The notes under the pieces are model-generated. The model did not search any database, was not told where the DNA came from, and saw only the letters and a program-made list of their open reading frames with translations. The translations under genes and the position numbers were made by a program. 64,000 nt of DNA from Planctomycetota bacterium (GTDB lineage Bacteria > Planctomycetota > UBA1135 > UBA2386): positions 1 through 64,000 of the forward strand of contig JADLFX010000107.1 in NCBI GenBank assembly GCA_020849665.1. The letters run 5' to 3'. Positions 47,460 through 56,351 of this stretch are shown here, one piece after another. Positions within the stretch are counted from its first letter, which is position 1; every line of letters starts with the position of its first letter.

Positions 47460-47892
47460 TCTTCACCTCATCGCCGAAAGTGCCGCTGAGGAAGCGCCGC
47501 TCGGCCTCTTCGACAGAAAGGCCCGGGAACTCAAGGCTAAGATCAACCCAACCGAAGTCGAAGATGGTCATGCCTCTGTCGATGTGTACCAGGAAGATGC
47601 CGTAGTAGGGGGCTTGGGTAGCAGTAGCAGGATCGCGGTACCGCTTCCTCGGCTTCGCGACCAAGGTGTAGGTGCCGTCGGAGTCGCGAAACACCCGATG
47701 AGGAGGCTTGATCGCTTCCTTCACCGTCATCAAGTCGCCTAGTCGAGATGCATCGCCATGTTCGGTGGCTTCTCGAAGTGAATCATCCAGACGGTAGGCA
47801 ACAGGCTCGCCAGTCTCCGGATGGGCTCCGTTTCCGATCAGTCCAAGTTGCATTCCGGTACTCGCTCCGAAACCCCCTTGCCGGGGGGGCAT
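47452..47892 (-). CDS. Uncharacterised island cargo protein (first of pair)
   Basis: The 146-residue protein uses ATG 47892; a TTG at 47904 is an alternative and the frame stays open 30 nt further. The core (VFRDSDGTYTLVAKPRKRY, YGIFLVHIDRGMTIFDFGW) looks like a small beta-rich enzyme or toxin-like domain, but no known motif is present. GC is lower than in the host genes. The 8-nt overlap with the next gene suggests a coupled pair. Confidence 0.55.
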   Translation of the reverse strand: MPPRQGGFGASTGMQLGLIGNGAHPETGEPVAYRLDDSLREATEHGDASRLGDLMTVKEAIKPPHRVFRDSDGTYTLVAKPRKRYRDPATATQAPYYGIFLVHIDRGMTIFDFGWVDLSLEFPGLSVEEAERRFLSGTFGDEVKND

Positions 47893-47998
47893 GAGGGTGG
47901 CCAATCCGAGGTCGAAGTCAAGTGCAGAGGCGACCTAGGAACACCCCGGTTGTCCGCGTCACCACCACGGCTCCGTGGGTTGGAGGGGTTGGGGAAGG

Positions 47999-48018
47999 CG
48001 TCCAGAAGTCCAGAAACG
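47999..48018 (+). repeat. Right arm-site repeat (tandem GTCCAGAA pair)
   Basis: The sequence CGTCCAGAA (47999-48007) is followed directly by GTCCAGAAACG (48008-48018). It matches the left-end pair at 38725-38746 except for two missing bases between the copies. Confidence 0.65.
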
Positions 48019-48104
48019 CGCCCTCCGTCCAACGTGCGAACGTGAGTTAGGGCGACGGTTGCTAGGGATTGCAGCGGGGCCGGTTCTCGCGTAGAATTCG
48101 GCTG

Positions 48105-48113
48105 TTCTGGACG
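48105..48113 (-). repeat. Inverted copy of the arm-site motif
   Basis: TTCTGGACG is the exact reverse complement of CGTCCAGAA and lies 35 nt before the attR core. Confidence 0.5.
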
Positions 48114-48147
48114 TTTGCGGCGTCGTAACCCGTTGCCAGAAAGAGGA

Positions 48148-48192
<45 letters not shown>

Positions 48193-48199
48193 GTATTGC

Positions 48200-48224
48200 C
48201 TCGAGGGGGCGGCGCCCCCTCGAG
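48200..48224 (+). terminator. Strong hairpin just outside attR
   Basis: Perfect 10-bp arms CTCGAGGGGG and CCCCCTCGAG surround CGGCG (an 11th C-G pair can form). It starts 8 nt after the tRNA 3' fragment, so it is probably the original terminator of tRNA-Pro, now separated from the gene by the insertion. Confidence 0.55.
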
Positions 48225-48457
48225 CTCCCCCGGCGGCGACATCGCCGAGGGAGAAGGCGAACGTGGTCTGCGGGCAAGGCAGCCGCGGATGCAGGCCCAT
48301 CCGAGCACAGGCCGATGTGCGTCACGCCCCGGGGCCGCGGAGCGAGGGCGGGGCAGCAGATCTCGCTGCAGGTGGGCTTCCCCGGTGCGCGCGCAATGGC
48401 GTCGTGCTGCGCGCGCGGATTGCTGGGGCTGGGGACGCCGGGGAACCGGCGATCAGG
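48225..48457. other. Intergenic stretch without a gene
   Basis: I see no supportable gene, repeat or RNA here; open frames across it are short shadows. Confidence 0.4.
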
Positions 48458-48871
48458 TCAGTTCAGGTCCAGCGCCGCGATGCCGGCCGCGGTGGGGGCC
48501 AGGAAGAAGCGGCCGATGCGGGCATCGAAGGCGGAGCCGTCGGGGCGGACCATGTGGTAGCTGCCCTCCATGGTGCCCCACTCGGTCTCGAGGGGGCAGC
48601 TGCTCATGTAGGAGTAGGTCTCGCCCGGCTGGATCTCTGGCTGTTCGCCGACCACGCCGGGGCCGCGCACCTCGCGCTGGCGGTTCTCGGCGTCGCGGAT
48701 CACCCAGTGGCGGGACACGAGGCGGGCCGGGACCTCGCCGACGTTGGTGAGGACGACTTTGTACACGTAGAACCAGTGGCGCCGATCCGGATCGGAGCGC
48801 TCGGGCACGAACTGCGCCGCGACGCGGACCCGGATGCCCTGGGTGGTCTGGTCGGAGTGGCCTTTCTGCAT
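48458..48871 (-). CDS. apaG: ApaG domain protein
   Basis: The 137-residue protein is the full usual length of ApaG, a fibronectin-III-like fold. Family segments are present: TQGIRVRVAAQFVPERSDP, HWFYVYKVVLTNVGEVPARL, SRHWVIRDAENRQREVRGPG and GTMEGSYHMVRPDGSAFDA. ApaG is tied to Co2+/Mg2+ tolerance and diadenosine tetraphosphate metabolism in enterobacteria; its biochemical role remains unclear. The start is ATG 48871. Confidence 0.93.
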   Translation of the reverse strand: MQKGHSDQTTQGIRVRVAAQFVPERSDPDRRHWFYVYKVVLTNVGEVPARLVSRHWVIRDAENRQREVRGPGVVGEQPEIQPGETYSYMSSCPLETEWGTMEGSYHMVRPDGSAFDARIGRFFLAPTAAGIAALDLN

Positions 48872-49024
48872 TTCGGAGACCGGGATTCCAGGGAACGGAG
48901 GCCGCGGGAGCAAGCCCCCCGCGAACCCGGGGCCCTTGAGCCGGAGGGAAACCGGGTGCATAGAAGCCGCATCGAGGCCGACATGCATGCCCAGCACCAC
49001 GCTCCCCTGTCCGGGTTCCGCGCC

Positions 49025-49543
49025 ATGATTCCGCTCTTCTGCCTGCTGGCGGGCGCCTGTACCGGCAGTGGTGGCACTTCGGAGTCGAGGCCCGGCGCCG
49101 CGGATGGGAGCGCCCTTGGGGCCGGGGCCAGCGGGCCCGAGGCAGCCCCGGACAAGGTGCGGAAGTCCGAGGAGGAGTGGCGCAAGGAGCTGCCGCCCGA
49201 GGTCTTCCACATCGTGCGCGAGAAGGGCACCGAGCGGGCGTTCACCGGCAAGTACTGGAACCACACGGGCAAGGGCGTCTACCTCTGCGCCGCGTGCGGG
49301 CAGCCGCTCTATGCGTCCGACGCGAAGTTCGACTCGGGCTGCGGCTGGCCCAGCTTCACCGCACCAGTGGCGAAGGAGGCGATCGGCCAGGCGGTCGACC
49401 GCTCGCTCGGCATGGTGCGCATGGAGGTGGTGTGCAGCCGCTGCGACGCGCATCTCGGGCACGTGTTCGACGACGGGCCTGCGCCCACCGGCCTGCGCCA
49501 CTGCATCAACTCGGGAGCGTTGAAGTTCCAGGAGTCCCGCTGA
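49025..49543 (+). CDS. msrB: Peptide-methionine (R)-S-oxide reductase, lipoprotein form
   Basis: The 172-residue protein has a lipoprotein signal (MIPLFCLLAGAC) and MsrB domain: WNHTGKGVYLCAACGQPLY, FDSGCGWPSF, VCSRCDAHLGHVFDDGP and the catalytic Cys in RHCINSGALKF. Two CxxC pairs bind zinc. It repairs R-methionine sulfoxide, here in the periplasm. ATG 49025 is chosen because it gives the lipobox; an in-frame ATG at 48983 is possible. The 3' end overlaps the convergent gene by 38 bp. Confidence 0.92.
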   Translation: MIPLFCLLAGACTGSGGTSESRPGAADGSALGAGASGPEAAPDKVRKSEEEWRKELPPEVFHIVREKGTERAFTGKYWNHTGKGVYLCAACGQPLYASDAKFDSGCGWPSFTAPVAKEAIGQAVDRSLGMVRMEVVCSRCDAHLGHVFDDGPAPTGLRHCINSGALKFQESR

Positions 49544-50798
49544 CGCCCTGGCGCCCCGCGAGGGCGTGGGCGACCGACTCCTGCTGCTGCCACTGGCCGT
49601 AGAGCTGGCCGCGCGAGGCCAGGGTGAGCAGGTGCCTGCGCAGTTCCGGCGCGATCCGTCCCGGGGCCGCGCGGCGCCAGGGCGTGCCGGGCAGGGGCAG
49701 GAAGGTGTGGCCGTGCACGCGTGCGCCGCGCGCCACCAGCCGGTCCATGAGCGCCACCGTCGCCGCGACGTCGTCCGCGTCCTCGCCCGGCATGCCGAAG
49801 AGGAAGTCCACGTGTGGCTGGAACCCCGACTCCAGCGCGAGCGCCGCCGCGCGTTCGATCGCCGCCGCATCGTGGCCACGCGCGCTGCGCTCCAGGAGCC
49901 GGTCCGAGCCGGACTGGCCGCCCAGGATCAGGGTGCGGTTGTCGGCGTAGCGGCGGATCAGGGCCAGAGCCTGGGGGGTCACGTGTTCTGGCCGCACCTC
50001 GGAGGGGAAGGTGCCGAAGAAGAGGCGGCGGCGGGAGCCGATCTCCTCCCGGGCCATCGCCAGCAGGGCCTCGACCGCGGCCAGGTCAGGCTCGGGACCC
50101 TCGCTGCCGTACGAGAGCGAGGTCGGGGTGAGGAAGCGGTAGTCGCGCAGGTCCAACGCGACGAGCGCGCGCAGCCACGTGCGGATGCTGGCGAGGCTGC
50201 GGTGGCGGAAGCGGGCGCCCGCGAAGAACGGCGTCTGGCAGAAGCGGCATGCGTAGATGCAGCCGCGCGTGATCTCGATCGGGCCGACGCGTCCGTGGGC
50301 AGGCGCGAACGGCGGGAACGTGTCCAGGTCGGTGCGCGGCGCGCGGCCGTGGGTGCGCAGGCGGCCGGCCTCGCGCCAAGCGACCCCCTGGCTGCCGCGC
50401 GGATCCTGACCGGCGGCCAGCGCCGCGACCAGCGCCCGGATCGTGTGCTCGCCTTCGCCCACGGCGACCAGGTCGAATCCAGCCTCCAGCGTGGCCAGCG
50501 GCTCGGCCGTGGCGTGCACGCCTCCGGCCACGTGCAGGACGCGCGGGTCCTCGATCTGCGCGCGCATTGCGCGCAGCTCGGCCGCCATGGCCAGGAAGTC
50601 CGGGGAGTAGAACGACCAGCCGACCAGGACCGGATGCCCGCCCGCCAGGGCCGCGCGGACCGCGCGCACCACGTGATCCGGACCGATGGCGAATTCGATC
50701 GGCGGCGCCGGCCGCGCGGGGTCGCTCTCCAGCGCGCCGGTGAGCACGTGGAACGCGAACTTGCCCGTGCGCCGGTAGCTCCACACCACGGTGGGCAC
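49506..50798 (-). CDS. B12-binding domain/radical SAM protein
   Basis: The 430-residue protein has a cobalamin-binding-like Rossmann domain (~30-140; VLVGWSFYSPDFLAMAAELR, HVAGGVHATAEP, AVGEGE), then a radical SAM domain with the cluster motif RGCIYACRFCQ. It resembles the MJ_1487 family of uncharacterised B12/radical SAM proteins. The reaction is unknown. The GTG at 50798 begins at the conserved VPTVVWSYRRTG. It shares 38 bp with the end of msrB. Confidence 0.82.
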   Translation of the reverse strand: MPTVVWSYRRTGKFAFHVLTGALESDPARPAPPIEFAIGPDHVVRAVRAALAGGHPVLVGWSFYSPDFLAMAAELRAMRAQIEDPRVLHVAGGVHATAEPLATLEAGFDLVAVGEGEHTIRALVAALAAGQDPRGSQGVAWREAGRLRTHGRAPRTDLDTFPPFAPAHGRVGPIEITRGCIYACRFCQTPFFAGARFRHRSLASIRTWLRALVALDLRDYRFLTPTSLSYGSEGPEPDLAAVEALLAMAREEIGSRRRLFFGTFPSEVRPEHVTPQALALIRRYADNRTLILGGQSGSDRLLERSARGHDAAAIERAAALALESGFQPHVDFLFGMPGEDADDVAATVALMDRLVARGARVHGHTFLPLPGTPWRRAAPGRIAPELRRHLLTLASRGQLYGQWQQQESVAHALAGRQGVSGTPGTSTLPS

Positions 50799-50833
50799 CT
50801 GCGAGGCGGCGCGATCCGGCGGCGGGGTCGGGT

Positions 50834-51361
50834 TCAAAGGTCGCGCAGGTAGAACGTGTTGCAGCCATGGTGGCCGGTGCCGCCCATGGGGCCCTCGAGC
50901 TGCCGGAAGCCGAGCTTGCGGTAGAGCTGCTGGGCCTCGCGCATGCGCGAGGTCGTCTCCAGGTAGCAGCGCCGGAACCCTGCCCCGCGCATCCGCTCCA
51001 GGAGGTCGCCCAGGAGGCGCCGGCCGATCCCACGGCCGCGCAGCGGGGGACGGAAGTACATCTTGCGCAGTTCGCAGACCTCCGTGTCGGCGGGCAGCCC
51101 CGCCAGGGGACCGAAGCCGCCGCCGCCCGCGACCTCGCCGTTCCACTCCACGACGAGGTACTGCGCACGCCCGCCGGGGTATGCCCCGCTCATCCGCACG
51201 ACCTCGGGGTCGTGGATGGCGAAGCCCGGACCGCTGGCACCGTACTCGGTCATCACGTCGCGGATCAGGTCTGCGACCGCGGCGTCGTCGGCCGGCGTGA
51301 TCGGCCGCAGCACGATCCGCGGCTCTGGGGCGGCATGATGGGAGCTGGATGAGTTCGACAT
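50834..51361 (-). CDS. GNAT-family N-acetyltransferase
   Basis: The 175-residue protein shows the GNAT fold: IVLRPITPADDAAVADLI at the start, LRKMYFRPPLRGRGIGRRLL with the acetyl-CoA pyrophosphate loop (R-G-x-G-I-G), and YRKLGFRQLEGP. The substrate is unknown. Its ATG region overlaps the start of the divergent gene at 51349. Confidence 0.87.
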   Translation of the reverse strand: MSNSSSSHHAAPEPRIVLRPITPADDAAVADLIRDVMTEYGASGPGFAIHDPEVVRMSGAYPGGRAQYLVVEWNGEVAGGGGFGPLAGLPADTEVCELRKMYFRPPLRGRGIGRRLLGDLLERMRGAGFRRCYLETTSRMREAQQLYRKLGFRQLEGPMGGTGHHGCNTFYLRDL

Positions 51362-52419
51362 CGCGAGCGTGGCAATCCTGTGCGCGGATCGTGGCCGTGC
51401 TGGCGCTGGCCCTGCCGGCGACTCTAGCCTCCTGCGGCGTGGAGGGCAGCAGCACCCAGGCCCGGTTCCCCCTCCGGGGGGCGTGGCTCAAGCCGCGCGA
51501 GGGGTTCCCGCTCGACTCGGAGCACGGCGACGCCGCACTCCGGCGCATGCGCGGGTACGGGGTCACCCACGTGGCGGTCGGCCAGGACGTGTACCTGCCG
51601 CGGATGGCCGAGCCGCGCCTGGAGTGGGGGCGTGACGACGCCGCCCTGCGTGGTGTGCTGCGCCGGATCCGCGCGGCGGGGTTGAAGGCGTTCCTGCTCC
51701 CGCGGATCGAGAGTCCGGACTTCTTCCGGCCGCCGTACCCCTTCCGCGCCGACATCGCGTTCCCCGACGCGGCGACCTGGGAACGCTTCCACCAGCAGGT
51801 GGAGGGCTACTGCCTGCACTACGGCCGGCTGGCCCAGGAAGAGGGCGTGGCGATCCTCGGCCTCGGCCTCGAGCTCAAGCAGAGCGCCAAGACCCATCCC
51901 GACCGCTGGCGGAAGATCGCGGCGGCCACGCGCGGCGTGTTCCGCGGAGCGCTGGTCTACTCCGCGAACTGGTGGGACGAGTGGGAGGACATCACGTTCT
52001 GGGACGCCGTCGACTACGTCGGCGTCGGGGCGTACTTCGAGCTGAAGGGCGATCCGCCGGCGCGCACCGTCGCAGAGGCCGTGGCGCTCTGGGCGCCGAT
52101 CCGCGCCAGGCTCGAGGCAGCGGCGGAGAAGGCCGGCCGGCCGATCCTGTTCACCGAGATCGGCTACACGGGCTACGCCGACACCCTCGAGCGGCCGTGG
52201 GAGTGGGCCGGCAAGCAGGACAAGAACGCACCCATCGATCACGCGCGCCAGGCCCTGGCCTACGAGGCGCTGTTCGCGGCGTGGGGCGAGCGGCCCCGCT
52301 TCGCGGGGCTCTTCGTGTGGGGCTTCCACACCGACCGCCAGTGGGTGCAGCCCTGGGAGTACGCGTTCGAGGACCGGCCCGCCGGGGAGGTCCTGCGCCG
52401 TGCCTACCGCGGCCGGTGA
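51349..52419 (+). CDS. GH113-like TIM-barrel lipoprotein
   Basis: The 356-residue protein has a lipoprotein signal (LALALPATLASC) and a TIM barrel of the GTA/GH113 type: RGAWLKPREGF, KAFLLPRIESPDFFRP, GLGLELKQSAK, SANWWDEWEDITFWDAVDYV, PILFTEIGYTGY and GLFVWGFHTD. Acidic residues in LGLELK and FTEIGY are candidate catalytic glutamates. GH113 members are beta-mannanases, but this may be a relative of different specificity. GGGAG lies 5 nt before the ATG. Confidence 0.8.
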   Translation: MSSTSRAWQSCARIVAVLALALPATLASCGVEGSSTQARFPLRGAWLKPREGFPLDSEHGDAALRRMRGYGVTHVAVGQDVYLPRMAEPRLEWGRDDAALRGVLRRIRAAGLKAFLLPRIESPDFFRPPYPFRADIAFPDAATWERFHQQVEGYCLHYGRLAQEEGVAILGLGLELKQSAKTHPDRWRKIAAATRGVFRGALVYSANWWDEWEDITFWDAVDYVGVGAYFELKGDPPARTVAEAVALWAPIRARLEAAAEKAGRPILFTEIGYTGYADTLERPWEWAGKQDKNAPIDHARQALAYEALFAAWGERPRFAGLFVWGFHTDRQWVQPWEYAFEDRPAGEVLRRAYRGR

Positions 52420-52444
52420 ACGGGCCGTGCCTCGTGCGCCCCGC

Positions 52445-53509
52445 TCAGCGCGCCAGGGTGCGGGCCTCGCGCAGCACGCGCTCCCACTGGAACGCGGGGC
52501 CGGGGTCCTGCTTGTTGCGCTGCACGTGGTAGTGGCCCAGCACGCCCTCGAACGAGCGCAGCGCCTCGGGCGACAGCGTCGTGGCCAGCACGCCGCCGTC
52601 CGGGGCGCGCGGCGCCTCCAGCCGGATGCGCGGCAGGACGCGGTGCAACGCGGCCGTCAGGCGCGCCAGCGCGCGGTACTGCTCCTCGGTGAAGTCGTAC
52701 ATGTGCCATTCGCGGTCGTGGATCCGGCCGGCCACGAGCTCCTTGCGGGCGGGACGGGCCACGAACCCCTCGGTGCGGATGCCGGTGTCCTGGATCCACT
52801 TGGGGAACGTGACCCGCGGACCCTGGGCATCGTCGTCGTACCAGCTGCGCAGCACCGGGTGGCCGGGCTGCGGGTAGGCGCCGATGTGCGCGATCTCGAT
52901 CCCCACCGCGACCTCGTTGGCCACCGTGGCATGCCACGCGCGCTCCTTCAGGTCGAGGGTCTGGTAGATCGTGCCATCCACGTCGAGGAGGAAGTGCACC
53001 GAGAGGCCGCGCATGTCCTGCAGCACCTTGAAGCACTGGCGCGCGGTGCCGGCCACGTCGTAGTGCAGCACGAACTGGTGCACGACCTGCTGCAGGTCCT
53101 CGAGCCGCCAGCTGTCCCGCGCCACCCGCGCCGCCATCTCCGGGTCGCGCGGGCGGCGGGGGCCGTAGCGCGCCTTCTCCTCAGGCTCGTCGGTGGGACC
53201 CGGCGCGGTGCCGGTGTCCGGGCGGCTGGTGGCGCCGGCGGGTGCGGTGGCGGCGCTGGCCGGAGCGGTGGCCTCGGCGGCGGGCGGCAGGTCCGGCGCG
53301 CGCGGCCGCGGGAATCGCGGCACCACGCGGTAGGCGTCGTAGCCGCCTGGGTCGTTCCAGAGCACCACGCGCGCGCCGGTGTGGAAGAGCTGGCCGCACA
53401 CCGAGATCTCATCGCCGCGGCGCGGGGCCGGGTCTCCCGGGCGGGGTTCGGAGCTGCAGGCGCCGAGCGCCAGGAGGAGTGCCGCGAGGGCAGGAGCGCG
53501 CATGGCCAT
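52445..53509 (-). CDS. N-acetylmuramoyl-L-alanine amidase (Amidase_2) lipoprotein
   Basis: The 354-residue protein has a lipobox (LLLALGAC), a Pro/Ala/Thr-rich linker (~60-115) and an Amidase_2 domain. Zinc ligands are likely the His in FVLHYD, the His in GHYHVQ and the Asp in KQDPGPAF; HFLLDVDGTIYQTLD and WHATVANEVAVGIEI are family core. It should cleave the amide between MurNAc and L-Ala of peptidoglycan. The start ATG overlaps the upstream stop (TGATG), so it is coupled to the amidase gene. Confidence 0.88.
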   Translation of the reverse strand: MAMRAPALAALLLALGACSSEPRPGDPAPRRGDEISVCGQLFHTGARVVLWNDPGGYDAYRVVPRFPRPRAPDLPPAAEATAPASAATAPAGATSRPDTGTAPGPTDEPEEKARYGPRRPRDPEMAARVARDSWRLEDLQQVVHQFVLHYDVAGTARQCFKVLQDMRGLSVHFLLDVDGTIYQTLDLKERAWHATVANEVAVGIEIAHIGAYPQPGHPVLRSWYDDDAQGPRVTFPKWIQDTGIRTEGFVARPARKELVAGRIHDREWHMYDFTEEQYRALARLTAALHRVLPRIRLEAPRAPDGGVLATTLSPEALRSFEGVLGHYHVQRNKQDPGPAFQWERVLREARTLAR

Positions 53510-55197
53510 CACCCTAGCGGCGGGCGGCGCAGGTGCCACCGCGTCGCCCGCTGCCAGGCTTCGGCGAGGGTCAGGAGTGCCGCCTCGCCGTGCAGGCGGC
53601 CGACCAGGGTGAAGCTGCGCGGCGCCCCCGTCTCGCCCGCACTCAGCGGGAGGACCACGCACGGATGGCCGCTCAGGTTGGTGGCCGCGAGGATCTCGCC
53701 GCCGTAGGGCGCCGCGACCACCGCGTCGTAGCGGGACAGCGCGGCGTCGACCTCGCGCACCAGCTCGCTGCGCACGCGCGCGGCGCGAAGGTACTCCACG
53801 GCCGGGAGGAAGCGGCCGCTGCGGAAGGTGTTGGGCCAGTCGTTCGGCGCCTGGCCCGGCAGCGCGCGCACGCCACCGGCGCGGGTGAGGTCGTCGAAGG
53901 CCGTGGCCGCCTCGGCCGAGAGCATGAGGAGCAGCGCCCGGTACGGGAACTCGGGCAGCCGCACGGTCCCGGTCTGCATGCCCTGGCCGGCGAGCCAGTC
54001 GAGGAACGGCTGCACGGCGCCGGCGCTGCCCTCGAGCAGGCCGATGCGCAAGCCGCGCGGATCCTGGCCGTTGCGCCAGGGGAATGCCGCGGCACGCACC
54101 GAGGGGTCGTGACCATCGGGTCCGCGGATCGCGTCGAACACCAGCGCGCAGTCGAGCGCCGAGCGCGCGATCGGCCCCACCTTGTCCATGCTCCACGAGA
54201 GCGGCATGGCGCCGTGGCGGCTCACGGCGCCGAACGTCGGGCGCAGGCCGGTCGCGCCGCAACGCACGCATGGCGACACGATCGAGCCCAGGGTCTCGCT
54301 GCCGAGTGCGAACGGGAAGATCCCGGCGACCACCGCCGCGGTCGAGCCCGCGGACGAACCGCTCGACCCCTGCTGGGGATTCCATGGGTTGCGGGTGCGC
54401 CCCTTGGTCCACAGGTCGCCCATGGCGAGCGCGCCGAGGCTGAGCTTCGCGACCAGCACCGCGCCCGCCTCCTCCAGGCGCGCCAGGACCGTGGCCTTGG
54501 TGTCGCTGCGGAGGTCCGCGAACGGCGGCGCACCGAAGGTGGTGGGTGCGCCCGGCCAGAAGAAGAGGTCCTTCGCCCCGTACGGGATGCCGTGCAGGGG
54601 GCCGCGGTCCCTGCCTTCGCGCAGCTCGCGGTCGCGGGCGCGCGCGGTCGCGAGCGCCTCGTCCCGCAGGAGCGTCACCACGCAGAGCAGCGTCGGGTCG
54701 AGGGCTGCGATCCGGCGCAGCGCGTGGTGCACCAGCTCCTCGCTGCTCACCAAGCGGGCGCGCAGGAGCGCGTGCATCTCGGGGATCGAGGCGAAGGCGA
54801 GGTCGCCGGAGGCCTCTGCCAGCGTGCGGGACGCGAACGCCGGTGGCGCGGCGAGGGGCTCGAAGGTGGCACCGGGACCCTCGGGCAGCGGACGGCCGGT
54901 CGGCCACGGGTCGAAGCGGAGCGCCGGCGGCGTGTGCCAGTCCACCGCGCGGGCCCGCAGCGCCTCGAACCAGCGCCGCTGCTCGGCCAGGCGCGCGCGG
55001 GCCAGCTCGCGCTCGGCGTCGGAGAACGAGAGTCCCAGCAGTCGCTCCGCGGCCGCCACGTCCTGGCTGTCCACCGCGCGCGTCGCCGGGCGCGAGCCCT
55101 GCGAGTCCTGGGCGAGGCCGAGCGCGGAACCGGCACCGCACGCGGCCAGGAAGCGACGGCGGGAGAGCAGGAGGTCACGCAGCGCGGCGCGGTCCAT
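53509..55197 (-). CDS. Amidase-signature family enzyme, Tat-type signal
   Basis: The 562-residue protein begins with a twin-arginine-like signal (LSRRRFLAACGAG). The amidase signature triad is visible: Lys209 in IPYGAKDLFF, the cis-Ser region QGSSGSSAGS (~277-285) and nucleophile Ser305 in SETLGSIVSP. It hydrolyses an amide, of unknown identity, probably outside the cytoplasm. ATG 55197 is chosen over 55209 to place the RR motif correctly. It is followed by the peptidoglycan amidase gene. Confidence 0.87.
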   Translation of the reverse strand: MDRAALRDLLLSRRRFLAACGAGSALGLAQDSQGSRPATRAVDSQDVAAAERLLGLSFSDAERELARARLAEQRRWFEALRARAVDWHTPPALRFDPWPTGRPLPEGPGATFEPLAAPPAFASRTLAEASGDLAFASIPEMHALLRARLVSSEELVHHALRRIAALDPTLLCVVTLLRDEALATARARDRELREGRDRGPLHGIPYGAKDLFFWPGAPTTFGAPPFADLRSDTKATVLARLEEAGAVLVAKLSLGALAMGDLWTKGRTRNPWNPQQGSSGSSAGSTAAVVAGIFPFALGSETLGSIVSPCVRCGATGLRPTFGAVSRHGAMPLSWSMDKVGPIARSALDCALVFDAIRGPDGHDPSVRAAAFPWRNGQDPRGLRIGLLEGSAGAVQPFLDWLAGQGMQTGTVRLPEFPYRALLLMLSAEAATAFDDLTRAGGVRALPGQAPNDWPNTFRSGRFLPAVEYLRAARVRSELVREVDAALSRYDAVVAAPYGGEILAATNLSGHPCVVLPLSAGETGAPRSFTLVGRLHGEAALLTLAEAWQRATRWHLRRPPLG

Positions 55198-55258
55198 GCC
55201 GGCAACCATAGCTGGGCGGATGCGCGGTCCGCCCCGGCACCCTGGCTATGCTCCGGAC

Positions 55259-56239
55259 GTGCCCGAAGACCCTGGAGGCTCCCGCCCCCGCGCGCCGCTG
55301 GACCGGCGGGAGTTCCTGGGTCTGTCGTTGGGCACGCTCGCCGCGGGGGCGCAAGACTCGCGACCGGCCACGGCGCCTGCGGCGCTGGCGCGCCGGCCGC
55401 TGGGCCGCACCCGCGAGGACGTCGCGATCCTGGCCCTGGGCACGCATCCCCTGAGCACCCTGCCCGACGCGCAGGAGGCGGCCGCGGTGGAGATCGTGCG
55501 CCGCGCCATCGCGGCGGGCGTGAACTACATCGACACCGCGCCCTCCTACCCGAGCGAGCAGGCGCTGCACCGGGCCGAGCGGCGGGTGGCTGCGGCGCTG
55601 GCGGGGTGCCGCGACCGCGTCCTGCTCGCGACCAAGTCGTACCGGATCGAGAAGGCGCGCGCGCTCGCCGAACTCGAGGGCTCGCTGCGCGCGCTCGGCA
55701 CCGACCGCGTGGACGTGTTCCAGGTGCATGCCGTGGGCGACCGCGACGACCTGCGCCGCAAGCTCGACCCGGACAAGGGCACGCTGGCCGCGGCCCTCGC
55801 GGCGCAGCAGGCCGGCAAGTGCCGCTTCCTCGGTGTGACCGGCCACGCCGACCCCGAGGTGATGGCGGAGTGCCTCGCGGTGCATGCGTTCGCGACGCTG
55901 CTGGTGCCGGTGAACATCGCCGATCCGCTCTGGCGCTCGTTCGTCCGCCACACCCTGCCCAAGGCGAAGGCGGCCGGGACGGCGGTCGTGGCCATGAAGG
56001 TGTTCGCCGCCGGCCGGCTGGTGGCGGGCGGCAAGACCACGCCGGCCGAGTGTCTGCGCTTCGCCCTGTCCCAGGACGTCGCCACGGCGGTCGTCGGCGC
56101 GCGCAGCGTCGCCGAACTGGAGGCGGATCTCGGCGCCGCGCGGGCGTTCCAGCCCATGCCTCCGGCGGAGCAGGAGCGCCTCGGCCAGTCCCTCGCGCCG
56201 CATCCTGGACAAACCCTGGAGTGGTACAAACGGTCTTGA
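55259..56239 (+). CDS. Aldo/keto reductase with Tat-like signal
   Basis: The 326-residue protein has an N-terminal RREFLGLSLGTLAAG Tat-like segment and an AKR barrel: GVNYIDTAPSYPSEQ (Asp and Tyr), LLATKSYR (Lys), VFQVHAVGD (His) and the NADPH end VVGARSVAEL. The catalytic tetrad is complete. Planctomycetes have many exported AKR-like enzymes. GTG 55259 is preferred; ATG 55220 is an in-frame alternative. It is divergent from the amidase gene. Confidence 0.82.
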   Translation: MPEDPGGSRPRAPLDRREFLGLSLGTLAAGAQDSRPATAPAALARRPLGRTREDVAILALGTHPLSTLPDAQEAAAVEIVRRAIAAGVNYIDTAPSYPSEQALHRAERRVAAALAGCRDRVLLATKSYRIEKARALAELEGSLRALGTDRVDVFQVHAVGDRDDLRRKLDPDKGTLAAALAAQQAGKCRFLGVTGHADPEVMAECLAVHAFATLLVPVNIADPLWRSFVRHTLPKAKAAGTAVVAMKVFAAGRLVAGGKTTPAECLRFALSQDVATAVVGARSVAELEADLGAARAFQPMPPAEQERLGQSLAPHPGQTLEWYKRS

Positions 56240-56351
56240 GCCGCCGCCGCCCGGGGTCGACAGACAGCAAGGCGCCGCGGCCACCTTTCCTGGATCGCGC
56301 CGCCGGAACCATGGGCCTGCCGGCCAGCGAGCGACGCACGCGACCTGAAGC

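Larger units (their letters stand above)
47893..48147. other. Non-coding right end of the island
   Basis: This stretch contains no gene I can support. It holds the right-hand arm-site repeats and probably the promoter of the minus-strand pair. Confidence 0.5.
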
